Of a stretch of DNA of 8,226 nt, positions 1-6,357 are shown one piece after another. The DNA is taken from contig DLOX01000248.1 in the NCBI GenBank assembly GCA_002478575.1, positions 1 through 8,226 of the forward strand, given 5' to 3'. The position numbers and the translations under genes were made by a program. This stretch comes from Sphingomonadales bacterium UBA7473. GTDB lineage: Bacteria > Pseudomonadota > Alphaproteobacteria > Sphingomonadales > Sphingomonadaceae. Each line of letters opens with the position of its first letter. The stretch's first letter is position 1. The notes under the pieces are model-generated. The model was given only the letters and a program-made list of their open reading frames with translations, was not told the origin of the DNA and did no database searches.

Positions 1-296
1 TGGAGATTACCGATCTCAACCGGCTCTATCTGGATGACGGCACGATGTCGGTCGAGATCATGGGGCGCGGGTTTGCCTGGCTTGATACCGGCACCCATGC
101 CTCGCTGCTCGATGCGGCGACTTACGTGCGGATCACCGAGGAGCGACAGGGATTGAAGATCTGCTGCCCCGAAGAAATCGCATGGCGGAATGGTTTCATC
201 TCTGCCGATCGGCTGCGCGAGATTGCCGAGCCGCTGCGCAAATCGGGTTACGGCGAATATCTGCTGAAGCTGCTCGACAGCCCGGTGCTGCCGTGA
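1..296 (+). CDS. rfbA: glucose-1-phosphate thymidylyltransferase, 3' end only
   Basis: This is the C-terminal part (about 98 residues, codons in phase from base 3) of RfbA/RmlA, which joins glucose-1-phosphate and dTTP into dTDP-glucose, the first step of dTDP-L-rhamnose synthesis in the cytoplasm. Visible family signatures are GRGFAWLDTGTH (the conserved substrate-site segment), then CCPEEIAWRNGFI and KSGYGEYLL, the usual end of the protein. The gene begins upstream of the window. Its TGA stop (294-296) overlaps the GTG start of rfbC by four bases, so the two are probably translationally coupled. The next three genes belong to the same pathway, which makes the assignment very secure. Confidence 0.95.
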   Translation, partial: EITDLNRLYLDDGTMSVEIMGRGFAWLDTGTHASLLDAATYVRITEERQGLKICCPEEIAWRNGFISADRLREIAEPLRKSGYGEYLLKLLDSPVLP

Positions 297-838
297 ACAT
301 CATCCCCACAGCCATCCCCGATGTGTTGATCATCGAACCCCGCGTGTTCGGCGATGCACGCGGGTTTTTCATGGAGACGTGGAACGCGAGCACCTTTGCC
401 GGGGCGGGGCTTGATCTTACCTTCGTGCAGGACAATCACAGCCGCTCGCAAAAGGGCGTGCTGCGCGGGCTGCATTTCCAAAACCCGGGGCCTCAGGGCA
501 AGCTGGTGCGGGTCACCAACGGGGCGGTGTACGATGTCGCGGTTGATCTGCGCGCCGCTTCGCCGACCTTCGGGCAGTGGGTTGGCGTCGAATTGAGCGC
601 TGCGAACAAGCGCATGTTCTGGGTGCCCGAAGGCCTTGCTCACGGCTTTCTGACGCTCGAGGACGATACCGATTTCCTCTACAAATGCACCGCGCCCTAT
701 GCCCCGGCGAGTGAGTTCACGCTGGCGTGGGATGACCCGGCGGTTGGCATCGAATGGCCGATGGCCGGGATTGACCCGCTCATTTCCGAGAAAGACGGGC
801 GCGGGCTTGCGCTCGCCGATGTGCCGGTGTTCGCATGA
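293..838 (+). CDS. rfbC: dTDP-4-dehydrorhamnose 3,5-epimerase
   Basis: RfbC/RmlC epimerises C3 and C5 of dTDP-4-keto-6-deoxyglucose, the third step of dTDP-L-rhamnose synthesis. Read from GTG at 293 the protein has 181 residues, the normal family length. A start at 182 would add 37 residues that merely overlap rfbA out of frame, so I reject it. The cupin-type epimerase signatures are present: ARGFFMETW (22-30), VLRGLHFQ (56-63) with the catalytic His61, VYDVAVDLR (79-87), WVPEGLAHGFL (110-120), and Tyr130 in DFLYKC at the position of the family's catalytic tyrosine. There is no clear Shine-Dalgarno before the GTG, so initiation probably depends on coupling to rfbA through the GTGA overlap. 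The stop overlaps the rfbD start in the same way (ATGA). Confidence 0.95.
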   Translation: MNIIPTAIPDVLIIEPRVFGDARGFFMETWNASTFAGAGLDLTFVQDNHSRSQKGVLRGLHFQNPGPQGKLVRVTNGAVYDVAVDLRAASPTFGQWVGVELSAANKRMFWVPEGLAHGFLTLEDDTDFLYKCTAPYAPASEFTLAWDDPAVGIEWPMAGIDPLISEKDGRGLALADVPVFA

Positions 839-1692
839 GAGTTCTGATTACCGGCGCAAACGGGCAATTGGGTGGGGCGCTCCAGCGCACCGCGCCGGAT
901 TGGGCGGATATCAACGCCATCGATGTCGAGGATGTCGATCTGACCGATGCTGCGATGCTGACCGCGCGGCTAGTGGTCGAGGCACCCGATCTGATCATCA
1001 ATGCCGCCGCGTACACCGCGGTCGACCGGGCGGAGAGTGACGAAGCGCTCGCCCGGGCAATCAATGCCGATGCTGTGGCAGTGATGGTCGAGGCGATGGC
1101 GGGAACGGGCGGCAAGGTCGTTCACGTGTCCACCGATTATGTCTTCGATGGTGCCGCGTCGACCCCCTATGCGCCCGATGCACCGCGCAATCCGCAGTCC
1201 GCCTATGGCCGCACCAAAGCGGAAGGCGAGGACAAGCTGCGTCCCGAAGATCTGCTGGTGCGCACGGCCTGGGTTTACGAAGCGGGCGGGGCGAACTTCG
1301 TGCGCACGATGATCCGCCTGATGAACGAGCGGGACGAATTGGGCGTGGTCGCCGATCAGATCGGCTCCCCCACCTGGGCGACGGGCCTTGCCCGTACTAT
1401 CTGGGCGTTGGCGGAAAAGGGCGCGAGCGGCACCTTCCACCACGCCGATGATGGCGCAATCAGCTGGCACGAATTCGCCGTCGCCATCGCTGAAGAGGCT
1501 CATGCGCTGGGCCTCGTCACACGCATTCCGGTGATCAAGGCGATCACCACCGCCGATTATCCCACCCCGGCAAAACGCCCGGCCTTCTCGCTGCTCGATT
1601 GCCGCGCCACCCGCGCGGCACTGGCTGAGGAACCGGTTCACTGGCGTACCAACCTGCGCCTGATGCTCAAAGAGGAAGCGCAGCTTGGCTAA
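835..1692 (+). CDS. rfbD: dTDP-4-dehydrorhamnose reductase
   Basis: RfbD/RmlD is the NAD(P)H-dependent short-chain dehydrogenase that reduces dTDP-4-keto-L-rhamnose to dTDP-L-rhamnose, the last step of the pathway. The 285-residue length is typical. The Rossmann motif GANGQLG lies at 7-13, INAAAYTAVDRAE at about 55-67, STDYVFDG at 99-106, and the catalytic YxxxK is Tyr124/Lys128 in AYGRTK. QIGSPT (175-180) and TPAKRPAFSLLD (244-255) are further RmlD signatures. The ATG at 835 overlaps the rfbC stop by four bases. The 3' end overlaps the rfbB start by eight bases, so the genes are certainly co-transcribed. Confidence 0.96.
   Translation: MRVLITGANGQLGGALQRTAPDWADINAIDVEDVDLTDAAMLTARLVVEAPDLIINAAAYTAVDRAESDEALARAINADAVAVMVEAMAGTGGKVVHVSTDYVFDGAASTPYAPDAPRNPQSAYGRTKAEGEDKLRPEDLLVRTAWVYEAGGANFVRTMIRLMNERDELGVVADQIGSPTWATGLARTIWALAEKGASGTFHHADDGAISWHEFAVAIAEEAHALGLVTRIPVIKAITTADYPTPAKRPAFSLLDCRATRAALAEEPVHWRTNLRLMLKEEAQLG
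1671..1687 (+). promoter_or_regulatory. ribosome binding site and TTG start of rfbB
   Basis: AGAGGA at 1671-1676 sits eight bases before the TTG at 1685 and lies inside the 3' end of rfbD. It decides the unusual TTG start, because no in-frame ATG or GTG gives the full Rossmann motif. Confidence 0.6.
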
Positions 1693-2734
1693 TCTGCTTG
1701 TCACCGGCGGCGCCGGGTTCATCGGCGGCAATTTCGTCCATTACTGGAACGCGAAGTATCCGGAAGACCGGGTGGTGGTGCTCGACGCGCTGACCTATGC
1801 GGGCAACCGTTCGACGCTGGAGGGCAGCACCGCCGAACTGGTTGAAGGCGATATCCGCGACACCGCGCTGGTGGAAAGCCTGCTGCGTGACCACGCGATC
1901 ACCACGCTCGTCCACTTCGCCGCCGAAAGCCATGTTGACCGTTCGATCAGCGGGCCGGATGCCTTTATCGATGCCAATATCCTTGGCACCAACAGCCTGC
2001 TGAAGGCCGCGCGCGCCGTGTGGCTGGCGGGCAGCGGCGTGCCGCACCGGTTCCACCACATCTCGACCGACGAGGTGTTCGGATCGCTTGGCCCCGACGA
2101 TCCAGCGTTCAGCGAAGTCACGCCTTACGCCCCCAACTCGCCCTATTCTGCGTCGAAGGCCGCCTCCGACCATCTGGTCCGCGCCTATCACCACACCTAT
2201 GGGCTGGAGGTGACGACCAGCAATTGTTCAAACAATTACGGTCCGTACCAATACCCCGAAAAGCTGATTCCGCTGTTCCTCTTGAACGCGCTGCATGGCC
2301 GCCCGCTGCCGATCTATGGCGACGGGATGAATGTGCGCGACTGGCTGCATGTCGAGGATCACTGCCGCGGGATTGAGGCCTGCCTGATGCGTGGTGCGCC
2401 GGGCGAAACCTATAATATCGGCGGCGGGGCCGAACTGCCCAACATGACCGTGATCGACACGATCTGCGCCGAGGTGGACCGCGCCTTTGCCGAAATCGAA
2501 GGGCTCGCCGCGCGCTACCCCGATGCGCCTGCGGCCAAGGGCCAGCTGACCAACAGCCTCAAGACCTTCGTCACCGACCGCGCCGGGCATGATCGCCGCT
2601 ACGCCATTGACGAAACCAAGGCCCGCGCCGAACTCGGCTATGCCCCCGCGCACGGGTTCGAGGATGGGCTGCGCCAGACGCTGCGCTGGTATCTGAGCCG
2701 CGAGGCGTGGTGGCGGCCGCTTTTGGCGGGTTGA
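1685..2734 (+). CDS. rfbB: dTDP-glucose 4,6-dehydratase
   Basis: RfbB/RmlB converts dTDP-glucose to dTDP-4-keto-6-deoxyglucose with bound NAD, the second step of the pathway. The 349 residues are the normal length. Signatures are TGGAGFIG (7-14, NAD binding), HFAAESHVDRSI (77-88), STDEVFG (127-133, with the Thr-Asp-Glu dehydration residues), PYSASKAASDHL (153-164, catalytic Tyr154 and Lys158), SNNYGPYQYPEKLIP (182-196), YGDGMNVRDWLHVEDH (211-226) and GHDRRYAID (301-309). The start is TTG, supported by AGAGGA at 1671-1676, eight bases upstream, and by alignment of the N-terminus with the Rossmann motif. It is the last gene of the operon. The sequence immediately after its stop loses the operon's GC-rich character. 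Confidence 0.96.
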   Translation: MANLLVTGGAGFIGGNFVHYWNAKYPEDRVVVLDALTYAGNRSTLEGSTAELVEGDIRDTALVESLLRDHAITTLVHFAAESHVDRSISGPDAFIDANILGTNSLLKAARAVWLAGSGVPHRFHHISTDEVFGSLGPDDPAFSEVTPYAPNSPYSASKAASDHLVRAYHHTYGLEVTTSNCSNNYGPYQYPEKLIPLFLLNALHGRPLPIYGDGMNVRDWLHVEDHCRGIEACLMRGAPGETYNIGGGAELPNMTVIDTICAEVDRAFAEIEGLAARYPDAPAAKGQLTNSLKTFVTDRAGHDRRYAIDETKARAELGYAPAHGFEDGLRQTLRWYLSREAWWRPLLAG

Positions 2735-2779
2735 GCATGGCGCAGGATATTGGCTGAGACGATGGGTACGTGACATCTT

Positions 2780-3178
2780 TCACCCCAGCAGGTGATCGCC
2801 GAGTTGCCGGCGTAATCGGACGGATGTTCCCGAGCTCGCCGTGCAGCCATTCTTCGTTGAGGTTTTGACCTCAGGCCCCCCAGCGTTTCCCAAGCGTCTT
2901 TCAGCAACAGGACCCGGTAGACGCTCCGACCTTTGCCCTGCAGCTTGCTGTTGAACGCGTCGATGAACGATTTTTTGGCCTATCGAGGACAGAATGCTCT
3001 GGGAGGCTGCCTCGGCTGGAGACCCGAACGGCAGCAAAACCGGTTCTAGGCTCACACCGTTCGGGTCATACCCAAAATCCATGCGCCGAGAGACAAGCCC
3101 GCTGCGATCGTCCACCCTGATCGCCATGGGAAACCCGCATATCGTCGAGTTTTCAGGTGCCAGGACACTGCCTGCCAA
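2780..3178 (-). pseudogene. degenerate C-terminal fragment of an IS3-family transposase (OrfB)
   Basis: Pieces in different minus-strand frames resemble, in order, the end of the DDE domain of IS3-family OrfB. The first is IRVDDRSGLVSRRMDFGYD then NGVSLE, matching the family's IRVDNGxEFxSxxxDxWAYxxGVxLD around the second catalytic Asp. Next, after an apparent insertion and a frame change, comes SFIDAFNSKLQ, matching AFIEAFNxxLR. Then LLLKDAWETL corresponds to the xLxDARxxxxxW helix. After another frame change come LNEEWLHGELGNIRPIT and TP, matching YNEERPHxAxGNxxPIT. The catalytic Glu is Asp here, and no N-terminal half or terminal inverted repeats are recognisable. It is a dead remnant just downstream of rfbB. 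The match rests on remembered family patterns. Confidence 0.7.
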
Positions 3179-3224
3179 AGTGCGGCCCGAGGAAAGGGAT
3201 CAACCTGGTGGGTTCTGGCCGAAT

Positions 3225-3686
3225 TTAAACGGCCCGAAACAGGATATGTGCCACCGCTGAATGCCCACGCTCGGTAAGTTTCAGGGCCGGATGGTGACCC
3301 TCTGGGGCGCTTGGCAATCGCTCAATGAGACCACTTGCAATTAACGTCGCCAGTTGCCGCGTCGCGGTATCATCGGATACGTTCCATCGCTCGGCTGCAC
3401 TATCCAGCTCGACGACAATTTGCTGCAATTCGCTTGCAAAGAGATCCACCATGATAAGCCAAGCTCGATCGGCAAACACATTGTCGGTAAAAAGGCGTCG
3501 ACGCAAAAAAAGGCGCTCAAGCTCTTCCGATGCGCGCTCGAGCGCATACTCTTTTTCCTCCGGATTGACGTGATCGGACCATTGGTCACCTGCTTGCCCA
3601 GAATGACTCGTCCGGCATAGTTTTTCGGCCTGGCCCAAAAGCTCGTCGCGACGCGACCGTTCAAAGTCGGGCGGACCGCTCTTCAA
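3225..3686 (-). CDS. winged-helix (MarR-like) transcriptional regulator
   Basis: A 153-residue protein with a charged N-terminal half rich in Glu and Arg (about 40-65, possibly coiled) and a C-terminal winged-helix domain (about 70-150). FADRAWLIMVDLF (71-83) starts the domain, the helix-turn-helix is around 96-119, and the wing ends in LKLTERGHSAVA, the usual MarR/PadR-like close. It probably binds DNA in the cytoplasm; the ligand and target are unknown. The start is TTG at 3686, supported by AGAGG (complement of 3693-3697) six bases upstream and by a TTGA overlap with the RadC stop, so translation is probably coupled. It is the last gene of the minus-strand cluster. It aligns in spacing and motifs with the regulator at 6355-6843, so the two are probably paralogues. 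Confidence 0.75.
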   Translation of the reverse strand: MKSGPPDFERSRRDELLGQAEKLCRTSHSGQAGDQWSDHVNPEEKEYALERASEELERLFLRRRLFTDNVFADRAWLIMVDLFASELQQIVVELDSAAERWNVSDDTATRQLATLIASGLIERLPSAPEGHHPALKLTERGHSAVAHILFRAV

Positions 3687-4288
3687 AGAAGGCCTCTTTC
3701 ACGCATGCTTGTTACCCGGCGGTAGCCGACGATCAGATGATCCTCAATTGTCATCCCGAGACCCGCTGCCTGTTTGGTCAATGAATGAGTTTGTTCAATA
3801 TCATGTTTGCTCGGGCTGGAGCATCCTGACGGATGATTGTGCGCCAGGACGATACGCCGCGCATCAAGATTGAGCGCCCTTCCGAACAGCTTGCGCGGGG
3901 TCACACGGACATCAGTCTCAGCGCCGTATGCGATTATCTCCTCTGCAATGATTTCTCCGGCGTAATCAGCGAAGATCGCGACCATGCGTTCTTCGGTGAG
4001 GTGCTGCATTGTCGCGAGCAGGTACGACCGGAGCATCGATTGGCTATGATTGAGATTGGTGCGCACGAGACTTTCACGTAAGCCATCCTCGACAAGTTTG
4101 CGCCCGACTATGATGGCCTCGGCCCAGGTCTCGCCTTCGTTGGCTGCTCGCCGCAGTTCAATCTCACTTGCCTGACTGATCCTCGCGATTGAACCGAAGC
4201 GATAAAGCAAGCGCGCTGCAAGATGGTCCGGTTGATCGGCGATCGGGCCAAGAAGGCGGCTTAAGTGACGTTGGCAGTCCCTCTGCAT
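3683..4288 (-). CDS. RadC-type JAB/MPN domain protein
   Basis: Read from ATG at 4288 this is a 201-residue RadC-family protein. The N-terminal part (about 20-75) resembles the family's helical region (LLYRFGSIARI, then a stretch with few matches), and the C-terminal JAB/MPN domain (about 85-200) is complete. The metal-binding motif is AHNHPSGCSSPSKHD, with His150, His152, Ser154 and Asp163, and the upstream glutamate is Glu99 or Glu100. RadC proteins were once linked to DNA repair but their biochemical role is unsettled; many copies lie on mobile elements. The frame stays open to 4456, but the extra 56 residues would overlap the membrane protein gene deeply and look unlike RadC. The chosen start gives a 28-base overlap. 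The stop overlaps the regulator gene downstream. Confidence 0.85.
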   Translation of the reverse strand: MQRDCQRHLSRLLGPIADQPDHLAARLLYRFGSIARISQASEIELRRAANEGETWAEAIIVGRKLVEDGLRESLVRTNLNHSQSMLRSYLLATMQHLTEERMVAIFADYAGEIIAEEIIAYGAETDVRVTPRKLFGRALNLDARRIVLAHNHPSGCSSPSKHDIEQTHSLTKQAAGLGMTIEDHLIVGYRRVTSMRERGLL

Positions 4289-4701
4289 CGGCGATGGTGC
4301 AAAAAGGTTCCCAGTCCGGTCATCAGGACTGCAATCCAGATGGGCCAGCGCTCCATCACTGCGTAAGCCATCGGTGGAACCTCCATACCGCTTGCCCGCA
4401 ATAAATGCGCCATGACTGCGATGAACTGCGCTGACCCTACCCACAATGTCCACCATCGGTCATATCGCAGCGCGACAGCAAGAATACCGACCATCGCCGA
4501 GACATCGAGCACGAAATGGAACAAGTGCAAACCTTGATAAACCGCATAAGTGTCAGACTCTGCCAGCAATGCATTGGCCCCGGAGGCAAACAGCATTGCG
4601 AGGTAAATTGTTGCAACATAACGTTCCGGCTTTTCGCCTGTGCGCCATGCGGCAATGAAGACGACCAATATGAGAATACCCTGGACGAGGAACCTTATCA
4701 T
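4261..4701 (-). CDS. small multi-spanning inner membrane protein, function unknown
   Basis: A 146-residue hydrophobic protein with about five predicted membrane segments by eye: roughly 3-20, 28-47, 57-79, 84-103 and 117-136. They are separated by short polar loops such as RTGEKPER and RYDRW, and the protein ends in a basic tail (HHRRCRG). No enzymatic motif or transporter signature is recognisable. It begins 38 bases after the 108-residue protein's stop and overlaps the RadC start by 28 bases, so it belongs to the same transcript. The ribosome site before ATG 4701 is weak. I cannot assign a function. Its conserved position between an HTH protein and RadC suggests a membrane partner or sensor, but that is inference. 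Confidence 0.65.
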   Translation of the reverse strand: MIRFLVQGILILVVFIAAWRTGEKPERYVATIYLAMLFASGANALLAESDTYAVYQGLHLFHFVLDVSAMVGILAVALRYDRWWTLWVGSAQFIAVMAHLLRASGMEVPPMAYAVMERWPIWIAVLMTGLGTFLHHRRCRGTANVT

Positions 4702-4739
4702 CGTCGCTCACACCAGGCCTTCATTGCCGACATGCCAAG

Positions 4740-5066
4740 TCAGGCAGCTTGATGATGTTCAGTCGGAAGGATAGCGTCCGGGCAATAAGGGGTTTCAGTG
4801 GCACCCATCTCGCGGCCAATGTCGAGCAGCTTGGTATGCACCCGCATCGCCTCTCCGCGAGCGTCGATCAATCCGCCCAGCAATTTGTTGAGATGGACCA
4901 GCGCTGACTGCGCCTGAAGCGCTGGCACATCCGTGACCTCGCTTTGCGCCATCGCAGCGGTGTGCATCAACGATGTGGCCGCGACAAGAGCGTCCGAAAT
5001 GCATGCTTCTGAAGCGCTCATTTCACGGATCAAGCGGGCGGTGGCGGCATCTTTGGTGAGGGACAT
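4740..5066 (-). CDS. small helical hypothetical protein (108 residues)
   Basis: An unrecognised soluble protein. It appears to be two long amphipathic helices (about 4-42 and 46-88) followed by a polar tail with a single Cys (residue 95) and a His-rich end. There is no signal peptide or membrane segment. I chose ATG at 5066 because GGAG (complement of 5072-5075) lies five bases upstream. An in-frame GTG at 5102 would add 12 residues and overlap the LuxR-type gene's stop by four bases (GTGA), so a coupled longer form is possible. It lies between the membrane-anchored HTH gene and the membrane protein gene. The all-helical shape would suit a protein-protein interaction role, but nothing in the sequence proves it. 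Confidence 0.6.
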   Translation of the reverse strand: MSLTKDAATARLIREMSASEACISDALVAATSLMHTAAMAQSEVTDVPALQAQSALVHLNKLLGGLIDARGEAMRVHTKLLDIGREMGATETPYCPDAILPTEHHQAA

Positions 5067-5098
5067 AACTACTCCATCGGTTGGTTTGCCGGGAGAAC

Positions 5099-5608
5099 TC
5101 ACCTCTGAAGCATCGAAGTCAGCGCATTCATGAAAGCCATGCTGAGCACTGCGACGGCCATGATCGCAACAGCACCGAGCAGCATCGCCAGCAGCTTGCC
5201 GCCAACACCCAGTTCAGAGGGCTTCATTCCCGGTCGCAACCACACCGGCTGGTGCTCCCACGACACTCTTGCATCAAGCACGAGGTTGTCGCTGAATGTG
5301 AGCGCCAGGTCGGAGGGCTGCTCACAACGCTCTGGCATCTGGATGTCAGTTGGCTCCAGTATGATTGGACCATTTATGGTTTTGTCATACGTGTCATTCC
5401 ATTCGCTGTAGAGCCGCAGCAGGTCGGCTCGGGGCAAACCCTCGAGGCGTGACCTCACACCCTCGATCCGCTTGTCGATGGTCACAGGCGCCAGGCCAAG
5501 GTGCTGAGCTATTTGCTTGGATGTTAGGTGCTTTGCAGCGAGCATAAGCGCTTCATGCTGCTTATCGCTTAGCGAATCGAATATCGCAAAGGCATCCTCG
5601 GGCGACAT
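5099..5608 (-). CDS. LuxR-type HTH protein with C-terminal membrane anchor
   Basis: A 169-residue protein. Residues 11-68 form a GerE/LuxR-type helix-turn-helix: LSDKQHEALMLAAKHLTSKQIAQHLGLAP, then VTIDKRIEGVRSRLEGLPR, closely following the family pattern LTxRQxEVLxLxAxGxxxKEIAxxLxxSxxTVxxHxxxxxxKL. The middle (70-135) is polar and unmatched. Residues 137-160 are a single hydrophobic segment (LLAMLLGAVAIMAVAVLSMAF), leaving a nine-residue tail. The DNA-binding end should therefore be cytoplasmic with the protein tail-anchored in the inner membrane. There is no receiver or ligand domain. It starts 49 bases after the 53-residue gene and heads the larger genes of the cluster. The start is ATG 5608 with a weak ribosome site. 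Confidence 0.75.
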   Translation of the reverse strand: MSPEDAFAIFDSLSDKQHEALMLAAKHLTSKQIAQHLGLAPVTIDKRIEGVRSRLEGLPRADLLRLYSEWNDTYDKTINGPIILEPTDIQMPERCEQPSDLALTFSDNLVLDARVSWEHQPVWLRPGMKPSELGVGGKLLAMLLGAVAIMAVAVLSMAFMNALTSMLQR

Positions 5609-5657
5609 TCAGTCAAGATAGGCCCTTAGTTAACCCGGGGCAATGGAAGCAGTTTCG

Positions 5658-5819
5658 CTACAGCCCCTCCTTGATCGCCTTCAGCTTGTCCAGCGCTGAC
5701 GAAACATCAATTGCTGCGAAAACAAAGCCTTGCTCATCACATTCGCATAGCAGAGACTCTGCAAGGGCTATCGCCCTTGCAACAGCCAGACTTTTTTCCT
5801 GAATCTCCAAGTCGTTCAT
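5658..5819 (-). CDS. small hypothetical protein (53 residues), first gene of the minus-strand cluster
   Basis: A short acidic protein beginning MNDLEIQEKSLAVARAIALA and ending in SSALDKLKAIKEGL, mostly helical with one Cys pair (CEC, about 33-35). I do not recognise a domain. I place the start at ATG 5819 because the sequence becomes protein-like only from there. The upstream in-frame codons, open to 6035, are rich in Arg, His and Ser and look like non-coding translation. The ribosome site is poor: GGAG lies about 14 bases upstream. It ends 49 bases before the LuxR-type gene and is read in the same direction, so the two may be co-transcribed. It could also be a chance open frame. Confidence 0.5.
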   Translation of the reverse strand: MNDLEIQEKSLAVARAIALAESLLCECDEQGFVFAAIDVSSALDKLKAIKEGL

Positions 5820-6354
5820 ATAATTACATTTGTCTCCAGAACGCACTAAGAGCAAAGCCATTGCGGTGGGCAGGGGGATTCGCGATTGATTCGATGAAAT
5901 TAACCAAACATGCCTGAAAAAAAATGCGTGAGAAGCCCCATGTCCCCCTTTGTGACAACTGTGCTGCCGTCGCCTCGGTACGGATTGTGCTGAGCAGATC
6001 GCAAGTGCAAAAATCTTGAATGTCCCGCCCCTCACAGCCAGCCGTTACCCTTTACGACTTCTCCAGTTTGGATACGCCCAGATCAGATGAGTCGTTACGC
6101 GCGGCGGCAAATTGTTTTCAGAAAAGAGACGAACAGTGCCGAATCAGCGATGGATTCGAGCTTCTGCCCGGCACAGTTTCCGGACGGCTGACCACTCTTC
6201 GGTGGGTAAGTGGCGCAAACACGGGCAAAAGGCCTAGGTAAAAATACGAGTGTAGGTTGATTTACGTGTTAGTTAAGGTGAAATAGAACCAGTACGGATC
6301 ATGTTGGATTGGGGTGGTAACGTCATATTTCTGTGAGGGTCAAAGGAGGTGTCG
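5820..6354. other. long divergent intergenic region
   Basis: About 530 bases separate the minus-strand cluster from the plus-strand winged-helix gene. The only open frame of note (6020-6241, +) has no ribosome site and no recognisable protein character, so I do not call it. The right third (from about 6236) is AT-rich and is the likely promoter region for the plus-strand regulator. The left edge must contain the promoter of the minus-strand cluster, but I cannot point to a convincing -35/-10 pair there. Winged-helix regulators often bind in such divergent spacers; that is inference here. Confidence 0.5.
6304..6331 (+). promoter_or_regulatory. possible promoter of the winged-helix gene at 6355
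   Basis: TTGGAT (6304-6309) and TATTTC (6326-6331) are separated by 16 bases and could serve as -35 and -10 elements. Transcription would begin just ahead of the ribosome site at 6343. Both hexamers deviate from consensus, so this is only a candidate. Confidence 0.25.
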
Positions 6355-6357
6355 TTG
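6343..6357 (+). promoter_or_regulatory. strong Shine-Dalgarno that selects a TTG start
   Basis: AAGGAGGT at 6343-6350 is a full-strength ribosome site. The in-frame GTG at 6349 overlaps it and cannot be used with it, whereas TTG at 6355 sits five bases after the AGGAGG core. This sets the start of the following gene at 6355. Confidence 0.7.

Noticed and set aside
182..292. Longer start for the epimerase gene at 182
   Set aside because: It would overlap rfbA by over 100 bases out of frame, and the added residues are not RmlC-like. GTG 293 gives the normal length.
4289..4456. Extended N-terminus of the RadC-type protein
   Set aside because: The extra 56 residues lie inside the membrane protein gene and do not resemble RadC; ATG 4288 fits the family better.
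5820..6035. Upstream extension of the 53-residue gene
   Set aside because: The translated stretch is rich in Arg, His and Ser without protein-like pattern, and is best read as untranslated sequence.
6020..6241. 73-codon open frame on the plus strand
   Set aside because: It has no ribosome site, no recognisable domain and mixed residue composition, so it is probably chance.
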